A stretch of DNA of 10,470 nucleotides from DASPTT01 sp035623275. Its GTDB lineage: Bacteria; Actinomycetota; Acidimicrobiia; Acidimicrobiales; UBA8190. Below are positions 1 through 6,375 of this stretch, in pieces. Each line of letters starts with the position of its first letter. Within the stretch, counting starts at the first letter, position 1. The stretch is from the NCBI GenBank assembly GCA_035623275.1, contig DASPTT010000145.1, forward strand, positions 1 to 10,470, written 5' to 3'. A program made the position numbers and the translations under genes. The notes beneath the pieces were generated by a model. It ran no database searches. It was not told the DNA's origin and worked only from the letters and a program-made list of their open reading frames with translations.

Positions 1-801
1 GTGGTGACCACGGCCGACTGGATCACCGGTCACCACCGAGACGCGAACCATCGGCATCCGTCGGGCCGGAAGGAGTCCGCGGTGCTGGATGCGGCCTGTC
101 GCCGTGGCGACTCGACCTTCTACGGCACGGGCATGAACCCGGGTCTGGCCCAGATCCTCACGATCGCGCACTCGACCGACGTCGCCGACATCGAGCACGT
201 GCTGTGCACCGAGTCGGTCGACGTCTCCTGTCACCATTCGGTGGACACGTGGAGGGCAGTCGGCTTCGGACTTCCCGTCGACCATCCGGAGCTCCCCGGG
301 ATGCTCGAGCAGTACACCCGGGTCTTCGAGGATGCGGTGCGCCTGATGGCCGATTGCTTCCGACTCGAGCTCGACGACGACGTGGAGTTCGACTTCGAGC
401 TCGGCGCGTGCATCAAGGACGTCGATCTCGGCTGGTACCGGCTGCCCAAGGGCTCCCTCGGAGGCTGCTATCTCAAGTATGTCGGGCTCGTCGCGGGGAC
501 GCCTCGGGTCGAGATGCACCTGGAATGGCAGATGACGCCCCACACCGATCCGCGCTGGGACATCCAGGCCTGCTACATCACCAAGATCGACGGCGATCCC
601 TGCATCTACAGCAAGCACATGATCTTCCCGAAGCCGGGCACGGACTTCTCGTCGCCGGAGGCCTTCGCCTCCGTCGGCATGACCATCACCGGTCTGCCGG
701 CGCTCAACGCCATCCGGGCCGTCGTCGACGCCCCACCCGGGATCGTCACCGCCGCGGACCTGCCCCTGCGGGCCTTCGCCGGCCGGTTCCGCGCCGAGTA
801 G
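1..801 (+). CDS. DapB-like NAD(P)-dependent dehydrogenase, C-terminal part (5' partial)
   Basis: The frame is open from the first base and stops with TAG at 799-801. The 266 visible residues resemble the substrate-binding/C-terminal part of dihydrodipicolinate-reductase-like oxidoreductases (the family that includes 2,4-diaminopentanoate dehydrogenase). Visible signs are the opening VVTT, which fits the end of the Rossmann domain, DAACRRGDSTFYGTGMNPG at about residues 30-48, and the closing PPGIVTAADLPLRAFAGRF. Family members are about 350 residues, so roughly 90-100 N-terminal residues with the nucleotide-binding glycine motif lie upstream; the GTG at position 1 is probably an internal valine codon. 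The family is expected to reduce or oxidise a small substrate with NAD(P)H in the cytoplasm, but the substrate cannot be read from sequence. The next gene, a KshA-like oxygenase, begins 12 nt downstream, so the two are probably co-transcribed. Family assignment is from remembered motifs; exact function is unknown. Confidence 0.75.
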   Translation: MVTTADWITGHHRDANHRHPSGRKESAVLDAACRRGDSTFYGTGMNPGLAQILTIAHSTDVADIEHVLCTESVDVSCHHSVDTWRAVGFGLPVDHPELPGMLEQYTRVFEDAVRLMADCFRLELDDDVEFDFELGACIKDVDLGWYRLPKGSLGGCYLKYVGLVAGTPRVEMHLEWQMTPHTDPRWDIQACYITKIDGDPCIYSKHMIFPKPGTDFSSPEAFASVGMTITGLPALNAIRAVVDAPPGIVTAADLPLRAFAGRFRAE

Positions 802-813
802 GGGCCCGCGGTC

Positions 814-1842
814 ATGCCCACCCGGTACCCGTTTCCCGCCGTCCCCGACGGCTGGTTCAGCATCGCCGCCTCGGACGACATCGGCGTGGGCACGGTCACG
901 ACCCTGCGCTACCTCGATCGCGAGCTCGTCGCCTTCCGCGGTGACGATGGTCGCGCCCGGGTCTTCGACGCCCACTGCCCCCACCTCGGCGCCCACTTCG
1001 GTTTCGGCGGGAAGGTGTGCGGGGACGGGATCGTCTGTCCCTTCCACGGGTGGCACTTCGACGGCGACGGTCGGCTCGTCGAGGTCCCGCGCCTGGAACG
1101 CCAACCGCCGCCGGTCTCGGCTCGCGCCTGGGACGTCCGCGAGCGCAACGGTCGGGTCTTCGTCTGGCACCACGCCGGCGGTGCGCCGCCGTCCTTTGAG
1201 GTCGCCGGCTATCGCGAGGACGGCGCCGACTGGACGCCCTGGCGTGTCGACACGTACCGCGTCCGGATCCATCTCCAGGACCTGACCGAGAACATCATCG
1301 ACCGGTCGCACTTCACCACCGTCCATGACATGGTCCCGCCGGAGGACGATCACTTCGAGGTGACGTTCGACGGACCGTTGATGGTCGTCGACCAGAGCAT
1401 CAGGGTCACCGCGGTGTCCGAGTCCGGTGTCGAGGTTCAGACCCGCACGACGGTGTGCGGCCCGGGCGTCGTCGCGGTCGAGGTCCGGGAGGGGCCGCTC
1501 GACATGCTCACCTACATCACCCAGTCGCCGGTCGACGAAGAGATCACCGAGGTCACGATCCACTTCTCGATGAAGGCGCTGGACGACGAGCGGGCGACGG
1601 CCTCCGTCGCTGATCTGAACGCCCAGGTCACGAACCTGCAGTTCACCCAGGACGTGCCGATCTGGGAGCACAAGGTCTACCGGGAGCGGCCCCCGCTGAC
1701 GAAGCTGGACGGCCCGATCGCCCAGTACCGCCGCTGGTTCCGCCAGTTCTACTCCGGCTGGGAGCCGTCGGACCGTGACCCACGGGCACGAGCGGCGCCG
1801 GTCGGCGAGGCCGACCAGGAGACCCGCGTCCCGACCTCCTGA
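814..1842 (+). CDS. Rieske non-haem iron oxygenase, KshA-like
   Basis: This 342-residue protein has the two-domain layout of Rieske oxygenase alpha subunits. The Rieske [2Fe-2S] ligands are C55-x-H57 and C75-x2-H78 (CPH and CPFHGW). The mononuclear iron site is N160-x2-D163-x2-H166-x4-H171, with D280 in QDVPIWEH as the likely third ligand. The C-terminal signature DGPIAQYRRWFRQFY and the short RYPFP N-terminus are typical of the KshA / cholesterol 7-desaturase (DAF-36) group, so a steroid or terpenoid hydroxylation is likely. It would need an electron-transfer reductase (KshB type), which is not in this window. The ATG at 814 is supported by the conserved N-terminus and by a GGGG run at 801-804 beside the previous gene's stop. 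The last 25 or so residues are polar and not family-conserved. Actinobacteria often carry several KshA paralogues, so the substrate could differ from 3-ketosteroids. Confidence 0.88.
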   Translation: MPTRYPFPAVPDGWFSIAASDDIGVGTVTTLRYLDRELVAFRGDDGRARVFDAHCPHLGAHFGFGGKVCGDGIVCPFHGWHFDGDGRLVEVPRLERQPPPVSARAWDVRERNGRVFVWHHAGGAPPSFEVAGYREDGADWTPWRVDTYRVRIHLQDLTENIIDRSHFTTVHDMVPPEDDHFEVTFDGPLMVVDQSIRVTAVSESGVEVQTRTTVCGPGVVAVEVREGPLDMLTYITQSPVDEEITEVTIHFSMKALDDERATASVADLNAQVTNLQFTQDVPIWEHKVYRERPPLTKLDGPIAQYRRWFRQFYSGWEPSDRDPRARAAPVGEADQETRVPTS

Positions 1843-1871
1843 GGGCCCGAGGTCGCGCCGGGCCTCGTCGC

Positions 1872-1877
1872 TACATT
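1872..1877 (+). promoter_or_regulatory. Candidate -10 box (TACATT) with leaderless ATG
   Basis: TACATT fits the TANNNT actinobacterial -10 pattern and ends six bases before an ATG at 1884, so a transcript could start on the A of that ATG. No convincing -35 box is seen. It lies in the 163-nt gap after the KshA-like gene and would serve only the 22-codon ORF that follows. Confidence 0.35.
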
Positions 1878-1883
1878 GCCCCC

Positions 1884-1952
1884 ATGGGCATCGTCCAGAC
1901 CCTCGGCTACGAGCTACCCGCGCCGACGGCCTCGGCGGTCTCGGCGGCTTGA
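1884..1952 (+). pseudogene. 22-codon ORF, possible 5' remnant of a lost gene
   Basis: ATG to TGA encodes MGIVQTLGYELPAPTASAVS plus two alanines. It sits directly behind a -10-like box in the position expected for a leaderless gene. The opening MGIVQTLGYELPAP looks like the start of a larger cytoplasmic enzyme rather than random sequence. From memory it resembles the N-terminus of deazaflavin-dependent nitroreductase-family proteins, but I cannot verify this. No frame downstream continues a recognisable protein before the minus-strand gene that ends at 2006. It is either a gene remnant left by a deletion, a small leader peptide, or chance. Confidence 0.25.
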
Positions 1953-1966
1953 CGGGCTGGTGCGAT

Positions 1967-2000
1967 CGCGGGCCCGGCGGACCCGGCGCTGGAACCCGCG
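1967..2000. terminator. GC-rich hairpin, candidate terminator for the minus-strand operon
   Basis: Arms CGCGGG (1967-1972) and CCCGCG (1995-2000) enclose a second pair, CCGGCG (1974-1979) and CGCTGG (1987-1992). Together they give about 12 base pairs with a small internal bulge and a 7-nt loop. The structure begins five bases beyond the TGA of the minus-strand gene ending at 2006. There is no T-tract on either side, so intrinsic termination would be of the U-less kind proposed for actinobacteria. Confidence 0.4.
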
Positions 2001-2005
2001 AGCGC

Positions 2006-2704
2006 TCAGCGACACGAACCCCACGGGTCGATGGCGGTGCTCCCGTCGGGCGGTGGCACGTGCACGCCGGGCAGCGCCGCCGACCCGGTGGCGATGTAGT
2101 TGAGGACCCACGAGTTGTGCGCCTCGTTCATGTAGGCGGCAGGGCACGGATCGGCGATCACGATGAGCCGCTGCAGGGGGGCGCACGGAGCGTCGCCGAA
2201 GCAGGTGAGCGCCTGTGCGCCGCCGGCGTCGCCCGGGCACACGAGCGCGTATTGCGGGGCCGCATAGGCCTGCAGGTAGGCCAGCGCCGCGGCACAGCCC
2301 CACGCGGTGGCGTGTCCGTAGGCCGGCAACCCGGGCGGCCCGGCCGCGGCCGCCACCGGCCGCGGCGGTGCCGTGACCTGGGGGACCACCGGTTCGGCCG
2401 GTGCCGGGGTCAGTCCCGGCGCGGGGGCGGGCGTCGTCACCGAGGGCGGGTCGAGCGGCCGCGTGGTGGTCGCCGGTGACGGGAGCGCCAGGCTCGCGAC
2501 CGGTGACGGCACCAACGGCGCCGGGCGGGGTGCCACCGCGCTCGCCCCGGTGACGGCATAGGCGGCGATGGCCACGTTGGCCAGGACGACGGCCAGCGCG
2601 CTGCCCACGGCACGAAGGACGCGGGCGCCCGTGAGCGACCCCGGGACGACCGATGGCCCCGGTGGCGCCGGCGGGAAGCCGATGCCGGCGGTCGCACCGG
2701 TCAC
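2006..2704 (-). CDS. Membrane-anchored Pro-rich protein with C-terminal six-Cys domain, unknown function
   Basis: The product of 232 residues is not one I can name. It has a short cytoplasmic N-terminus, one hydrophobic segment at about 29-52 (signal anchor or signal peptide), a low-complexity Pro/Ala/Thr/Val linker at about 56-125, and a compact C-terminal domain at about 131-232. That domain has six cysteines (C137, C156, C168, C174, C187, C231), enough for three disulfides outside the membrane, plus a striking PCPAAYMNEAHNSWVL segment and an IDPWGSC end. The GTG start at 2704-2702 shares GTGA with the TGA of the upstream receiver gene. An AAGGAG at 2716-2721 lies 11 nt upstream, which supports this start over any in the longer open frame, whose extra part only shadows the receiver gene. 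Coupled translation suggests the two products work together; a role in the envelope is inference. Confidence 0.7.
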   Translation of the reverse strand: MTGATAGIGFPPAPPGPSVVPGSLTGARVLRAVGSALAVVLANVAIAAYAVTGASAVAPRPAPLVPSPVASLALPSPATTTRPLDPPSVTTPAPAPGLTPAPAEPVVPQVTAPPRPVAAAAGPPGLPAYGHATAWGCAAALAYLQAYAAPQYALVCPGDAGGAQALTCFGDAPCAPLQRLIVIADPCPAAYMNEAHNSWVLNYIATGSAALPGVHVPPPDGSTAIDPWGSCR

Positions 2705-3177
2705 CTCCGGGATCGCTCCTTGTGCCCGTGCGGAAGCGGGGGCGCGAGGGCCACCGGGAACTCCAACAGGGCCCCGACCGTGCGGTCGACGGAGGCGACG
2801 TTGAGCGGCTTGGTGAGGTACGCGCTCGCGCCGGCCCTCACGAAGCGCGAGCGAGCGTCGGGTGTGTCGTCGTCGTGCAGCACGACGATGGGCACGTCCG
2901 GTGGCACCGGTCCCTGACGGAGCCTGCTCACCGCCAGGTCGGCGGGAACGTCGGGCAGTCGCCCGTCCATGACGACCAGCCGCGGCCGGCGCACCAGGGC
3001 GATGCGCGCGCCGTCGCGAGCACCGTCGGCCACGACGAGACGCAGCTGCTTCCACCGGCGGGCGATGCGTGTGAACACCACCCGGCTCGAGTGGTCACCA
3101 GCGACGTAGAGGACGACCGGCCTGGTCCCCACGCCCGGCGCGCGCGTCGAGGGGGAATCGAGTCCGTCGACCCACAC
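2701..3177 (-). CDS. Stand-alone receiver (CheY-like) domain with atypical active site
   Basis: The protein of 158 residues contains one response-regulator receiver domain at about 20-140 and no output domain. The phosphoacceptor position is D71 (VVMDGRLPD) and the conserved lysine is K123 (YLTKPL). However, the acidic Mg-binding pair after beta-1 reads AGD (residues 26-28, in VLYVAGDHS) and the usual Ser/Thr is H101 (VVLHDDDT). It may therefore be poorly phosphorylated, or act by binding partners without phosphorylation. A 15-residue pre-domain sequence and a basic C-terminus (KERSRR) flank it. GTG at 3177 is the longest start; a GTG at 3132 (residue 16), immediately before the domain, is an alternative. 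The stop overlaps the start of the membrane-anchored protein downstream by 4 nt. No histidine kinase is nearby. Confidence 0.75.
   Translation of the reverse strand: MWVDGLDSPSTRAPGVGTRPVVLYVAGDHSSRVVFTRIARRWKQLRLVVADGARDGARIALVRRPRLVVMDGRLPDVPADLAVSRLRQGPVPPDVPIVVLHDDDTPDARSRFVRAGASAYLTKPLNVASVDRTVGALLEFPVALAPPLPHGHKERSRR
2716..2721 (-). promoter_or_regulatory. Ribosome binding site AAGGAG for the overlapping secreted-protein gene
   Basis: AAGGAG on the minus strand lies inside the end of the receiver gene, 11 nt upstream of the GTG at 2704-2702. It is the main reason for choosing that start, and it fits translational coupling across the GTGA overlap. Confidence 0.5.
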
Positions 3178-3185
3178 GGCCGCTC

Positions 3186-3191
3186 AAGGTA
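3186..3191 (-). promoter_or_regulatory. Candidate -10 box (TACCTT) upstream of the receiver gene
   Basis: On the minus strand TACCTT ends eight bases before the GTG at 3177, in the 47-nt gap after the truncated Tat gene. No Shine-Dalgarno sequence is visible before that GTG, so a leaderless or near-leaderless transcript is possible. No good -35 box is seen. Read-through from the upstream gene is the alternative. Confidence 0.3.
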
Positions 3192-3224
3192 CTGACCCAA
3201 GGTGAACCCGGCGCGACAGATCCT

Positions 3225-3626
3225 CTAAATGCACATGACGCACGTTTGTGCGCTGCAAGCGAGGGTGCTCAAGCCGGCTCCCTCGGCGGAGGGGAACCGG
3301 TAGGGGCCGCCGCCGTAGATCCCGCCGTCGGCCGGGTCGCGGTCGAACCCGGCGAGAAGGTTGTCGACGTAGTCCACCGCGCCGAGATCGGCGGCGGACC
3401 AGTCCCCGGGCCCCGCGGCGGGCACGAGGCGTGCGGCCGCCGCGGCCAGCGCGCCCCGCTGCGCCGCTGTGAGGAATCCGCCGCCGGCGGCGGCGCCCGC
3501 GGTCCCGCTCGCATCGGACCCGGCGAGGGCCCACGGTGCGGCCGACCGCGCGAAGGCCGCGGCCGCCGTCCCCGCCGCGCCCGCGGCGGACAGACCCAGG
3601 AACTGGCGCCGGGTCCATCGCTGCAT
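3225..3626 (-). CDS. Tat-signal protein, truncated gluconate 2-dehydrogenase subunit 3-like
   Basis: The 133-residue product begins MQRWTRRQFLGLSAAGAAG, a clear twin-arginine signal (R6-R7, then an Ala-rich hydrophobic stretch to about residue 30), so it would be exported folded. After a Gly/Ala linker, residues 51-94 (FLTAAQRGALAAAAARLVP ... VDYVDNLLAGF) resemble the N-terminal half of the gluconate 2-dehydrogenase subunit 3 family, the small partner of GMC or flavin oxidoreductases. Members are usually about 180-240 residues. Here the family-like part ends near GGIYGGGPYRFP (about 112) and a Cys-containing tail (CSAQTCVMCI) leads to a stop. No GMC oxidoreductase gene is next to it. The ATG at 3626 is chosen because the Tat motif starts there and GAGGGAG lies just upstream (spacing a short 3 nt). 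It could be a decaying gene or a natural short form. Confidence 0.6.
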   Translation of the reverse strand: MQRWTRRQFLGLSAAGAAGTAAAAFARSAAPWALAGSDASGTAGAAAGGGFLTAAQRGALAAAAARLVPAAGPGDWSAADLGAVDYVDNLLAGFDRDPADGGIYGGGPYRFPSAEGAGLSTLACSAQTCVMCI

Positions 3627-3793
3627 GTGCTCCCTCGCTCGCTCGTCGCGTGACCGGCAGAGCCGATCGGGAGCCCCCGGGCCCGGGCGCACCCGAGCCG
3701 GCACCAGGCTTATCCGCTAGCTGACTCGTACGTCGACAAGGGCCCGGGCGGTAACCGGTCAAGTCCGGGCCCGGTGCTGCCGAAATTGCTTTG

Positions 3794-3806
3794 GGCAACA
3801 GTTGCC
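3794..3806. promoter_or_regulatory. 13-bp palindrome, candidate operator before the GGDEF-EAL gene
   Basis: GGCAAC-A-GTTGCC is a perfect 6-bp inverted repeat around one base, 57 nt upstream of the ATG at 3864. Its lower-GC setting (AAATTGCTTT just upstream) is typical of a promoter area. A repressor or activator dimer site is possible. No regulator family can be named from it. Confidence 0.35.
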
Positions 3807-3849
3807 ACTCCCGCCTCACGGGTGACGACGAGAACACCAGGGCCCGGAC

Positions 3850-3854
3850 AAGGA
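3850..3854 (+). promoter_or_regulatory. Ribosome binding site AAGGA for the GGDEF-EAL gene
   Basis: AAGGA lies 9 nt before the ATG at 3864. It supports that start over the upstream in-frame ATG at 3774, which would add 30 residues of non-conserved sequence that includes the palindromic region. Confidence 0.5.
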
Positions 3855-3863
3855 CGCTCCCCC

Positions 3864-6332
3864 ATGTCGATGCGCAAGGTGGACAGACCCGTTCTCCGGC
3901 GCCGCCGCCGGCCGCAGGCCGCGGCCGCGTCGTGGCGCCCCCTCGGCATCCTCGCGCCCGAGCCGCATCAGCCGCCCGAGGCGGCCGAGCCAGGTGCGCC
4001 CCAGCCAGGTACGCCCCAGCCCGGCGCCACGAGGACGGGTTTGTCCCGCGGCGTGGTGGCGTTCCTGGGCGCCGAGGTGCTCCTCATGGCGGCCGCGGCG
4101 TCGGGCCTGCTCGGCGCGGCGGAGCCCGACGCGGTCATGGTGCTCGGTCTCATGACCGTGGCCGCCGTCTTCGTCGGGCTCCGGCGGAACCGTCCCCTGT
4201 TGCGTTGGCCGTGGCTGGGCATCGCCGGCGCACTGATGCTCTTCCTCGTCGCCGGTGTCACCCGTGCGGATCTCCACACGCTCGGCAACCTGACCGTGAC
4301 CCGCTCGTTGGTCCCCGACCTCGTCGACCTCCCCGGCTACCTGCTGCTGGCCGCCGGGTTCCTCGGGTTCATCTACGCACGGGCCAAAGAACGCGAGCGG
4401 CCGCTCGGGATCGTCCTCGATGGCCTCATCGCGGCCACGGCGCTCCTGGCGCTGGCCTGGGTCTACGTCATGGGCCCCCTGCTCGAGCACCGGCAGACCC
4501 CGCTGCCCGTCCGCCTGGTCCTCGCCTGCTACCCGACGATGTCGATCTTCATGGTCGTCATCACGTTCCGGATCGCGTTCAGCCCGGACCAGGAGCGGCG
4601 GTTCGCCTACTGGGCACTGCTGACGGCCATGACATGCATGTTCATCGGCGACTCGATGTACATGTTCGCCGAGATCAACACGCTGCACGTGGCCGGGCGC
4701 TTCCTCGACACCCCGTATCTCCTCGCCTATTTCTTCGCCGGTGCGATGGCATTGCATCCCTCGATGCGGGCCCTCACCGAGCCGGCGCCCATAGCCCGGG
4801 TGAAGTCCTCCCCGGCGCGCATCGCACTGGTCGCGGTGGCCCTGCTCATCCCGGCCACCCTGGTCCTCGACCGGCCGAGCTCGGCGGTGAGCGATCGCTT
4901 CGCGCTGTTCACGATCGTCGCCCTGTTGGCCGCGGCGGCGGTGATGCGGATCGTCCAGGCCCTCCACGCCACGGAGCGCTCCGAGGCCCGGATGGCGCAC
5001 CAGGCCATGCACGACAGCCTCACCGGTCTGCCGAACCGGCGCATGGTGCACCAGCACCTCACCGCGGTGCTGCGCCGGCCGCCGGTCGACGACACCCACG
5101 TGGCGGTGATGTTCCTGGACCTCGACCGCTTCAAGCTGGTCAACGACACGCTCGGCCACACCCATGGCGACGAGCTCCTCATCAGCGTCGGCCGACGTCT
5201 CCAGGCCCACGTCCGGACCAGCGACCTGGTCACCAGGATCGGCGGCGACGAGTTCATGATCGTCCTCGGGGACGTGGCCAGCGTGAGCCATGCCCTCGAC
5301 CTCGCCAACCGCCTACGGGCGTGCCTACGGGAGCCGTTCATCGTGCACGGGACCGAGTTCTACGTGTCGGCAAGCGTCGGGCTCTCGTTCGCGGCCAACG
5401 GCGATCCCACCGCGGATGCCGAGGTGCTCGTGCGCGAAGCCGATACGGCCATGTACCAGGCGAAGGACGCCGGGCGGGACTCGGTGGCGGTCTTCGACGA
5501 GTCGATGCGGACGAAGGTCTCCGAGCGCGTGGAGCTCGAGAACGACCTGCGTCACGCCGTCGAGCTGCGCCAGCTGCACCTGGTCTACCAGCCGATCCTC
5601 CGGCTCCCGCACGGGCCCATCGAGGGGGTGGAGGCCCTGGTCCGTTGGGCGCACCCCACTCTCGGTGTCATCCCGCCGGCCAAGTTCATCCCGCTCGCCG
5701 AGGAGAACGGCCTCATCGTCGACATCGGCTCGTGGGTCATGGAGGAGGCGCTGCGCCAGCTGGCGGCCTGGCGTCACCAGGGCCCGCACATGGCCGACCT
5801 CCACGTGGCCGTCAACCTCTCCGCGGCACAGCTCCACGACGAGACACTGGTACCGGCGGTGCACGCCGCGCTCGAACGCTGCGGGCTCGACGGCGATGCG
5901 CTGTGCCTCGAGCTCACCGAGTCCCTGGTGATGGACGATCCCGACGTGGCGGTGAGCGTGCTCTCGCAGCTGCGCGCGCTCGATGTCAAGCTGGCCATCG
6001 ACGACTTCGGCACGGAGTACTCGTCTCTCGCCTACCTGAAGCGCTTCCCGGTCACCAGCCTGAAGATCGACAAGTCCTTCGTGGACAGCCTCGACGAGAA
6101 CGACAGCTCCGACGCGACACTGGTGGCCGCCGTGGTGGCCATGGCGCACGCGCTCGGAATCACCGCCATCGCCGAGGGGGTCGAGACGCCCACGCAGGCG
6201 AGGCGGCTCGTGGACCTCGGATGCGACTCCGTCCAGGGATACCTCTATTCGCGCCCTGTGCGTGCCGAACGCCTTCCGCACGTGGTCGAGGCGCTCTGGG
6301 AGCACAGCGCACCTCTGGCCGACGTCTCCTGA
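3864..6332 (+). CDS. Polytopic membrane GGDEF-EAL protein (c-di-GMP cyclase/phosphodiesterase)
   Basis: The 822-residue product has a basic, proline-rich cytoplasmic N-terminus (about 1-60), then about ten predicted membrane helices to roughly residue 370, then GGDEF and EAL domains in the cytoplasm. In the GGDEF domain the signature GGDEF is intact at 460-464 and the product-inhibition site RTSD at 451-454 is five residues before it. In the EAL domain the conserved set is present: EAL at 590-592, the Asn in VNLSAAQL, the Glu in LELTES, D713-D714 (DDFG), K734 (KIDK), E771 (AEGVET) and Q791 (VQGY). Both synthesis and hydrolysis of c-di-GMP therefore look possible. The usual DDFGTGYSS reads DDFGTEYSS, a change outside the metal ligands. 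The membrane part is not a named sensor domain I recognise. The gene converges on the acyltransferase gene with only 43 nt between stops. Confidence 0.92.
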   Translation: MSMRKVDRPVLRRRRRPQAAAASWRPLGILAPEPHQPPEAAEPGAPQPGTPQPGATRTGLSRGVVAFLGAEVLLMAAAASGLLGAAEPDAVMVLGLMTVAAVFVGLRRNRPLLRWPWLGIAGALMLFLVAGVTRADLHTLGNLTVTRSLVPDLVDLPGYLLLAAGFLGFIYARAKERERPLGIVLDGLIAATALLALAWVYVMGPLLEHRQTPLPVRLVLACYPTMSIFMVVITFRIAFSPDQERRFAYWALLTAMTCMFIGDSMYMFAEINTLHVAGRFLDTPYLLAYFFAGAMALHPSMRALTEPAPIARVKSSPARIALVAVALLIPATLVLDRPSSAVSDRFALFTIVALLAAAAVMRIVQALHATERSEARMAHQAMHDSLTGLPNRRMVHQHLTAVLRRPPVDDTHVAVMFLDLDRFKLVNDTLGHTHGDELLISVGRRLQAHVRTSDLVTRIGGDEFMIVLGDVASVSHALDLANRLRACLREPFIVHGTEFYVSASVGLSFAANGDPTADAEVLVREADTAMYQAKDAGRDSVAVFDESMRTKVSERVELENDLRHAVELRQLHLVYQPILRLPHGPIEGVEALVRWAHPTLGVIPPAKFIPLAEENGLIVDIGSWVMEEALRQLAAWRHQGPHMADLHVAVNLSAAQLHDETLVPAVHAALERCGLDGDALCLELTESLVMDDPDVAVSVLSQLRALDVKLAIDDFGTEYSSLAYLKRFPVTSLKIDKSFVDSLDENDSSDATLVAAVVAMAHALGITAIAEGVETPTQARRLVDLGCDSVQGYLYSRPVRAERLPHVVEALWEHSAPLADVS
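3990..4019 (+). repeat. 15-bp tandem repeat coding PG(A/T)PQ
   Basis: CCAGGTGCGCCCCAG is followed directly by CCAGGTACGCCCCAG, a single-base difference, within the N-terminal linker of the GGDEF-EAL gene. The repeat encodes PGAPQ-PGTPQ and continues into a diverged PGATR. It is probably slippage or duplication in a flexible linker. Confidence 0.7.
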
Positions 6333-6375
6333 AAAGAACCGATCGAAGCTCAGGCCTCGGAGGACCGGGTCAGCC
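6333..6375. other. Convergent gap between GGDEF-EAL and acyltransferase genes
   Basis: Only 43 bases separate the two convergent stop codons. I see no strong stem-loop or T-tract, so termination here is either factor-dependent or extends into the opposing gene, giving overlapping antisense 3' ends. Confidence 0.4.

Larger units (their letters stand above)
3627..3863. promoter_or_regulatory. Divergent intergenic region with four GGGCCCGG copies
   Basis: These 237 bases separate the Tat-signal gene (minus) from the GGDEF-EAL gene (plus). GGGCCCGG occurs at 3679-3686, 3740-3747, 3767-3774 and 3840-3847. Two copies lie inside longer perfect palindromes: the 12-bp CCCGGGCCCGGG at 3676-3687 and the 10-bp CCGGGCCCGG at 3765-3774. 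Promoters for both genes should be here, but I cannot assign clear -35/-10 pairs. The repeats could be operators, or they could reflect GC-rich bias. Confidence 0.4.

Noticed and set aside
1..1. GTG at position 1 as the true start of the DapB-like gene
   Set aside because: The protein lacks the N-terminal nucleotide-binding domain and the frame is open to the window edge, so the start lies upstream.
2705..3055. N-terminal extension of the secreted-protein frame to an ATG at 3055
   Set aside because: The added residues are an Arg-rich shadow of the receiver gene. The GTG at 2704 has an AAGGAG and the stop/start overlap.
3774..3863. Earlier start for the GGDEF-EAL protein at 3774
   Set aside because: It would make the palindromic intergenic DNA coding, and AAGGA sits correctly before the ATG at 3864.
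3780..3863. Cyclic-di-GMP (GEMM) riboswitch upstream of the GGDEF-EAL gene
   Set aside because: GGGCAA at 3793-3798 recalls the GEMM core, but the tetraloop helix and the GGGACGCAAAGCC-like segment are missing.
3816..5291. Open frame of 491 codons on the minus strand
   Set aside because: His/Glu/Asp/Arg-rich shadow of the GGDEF-EAL gene with no recognisable motif.
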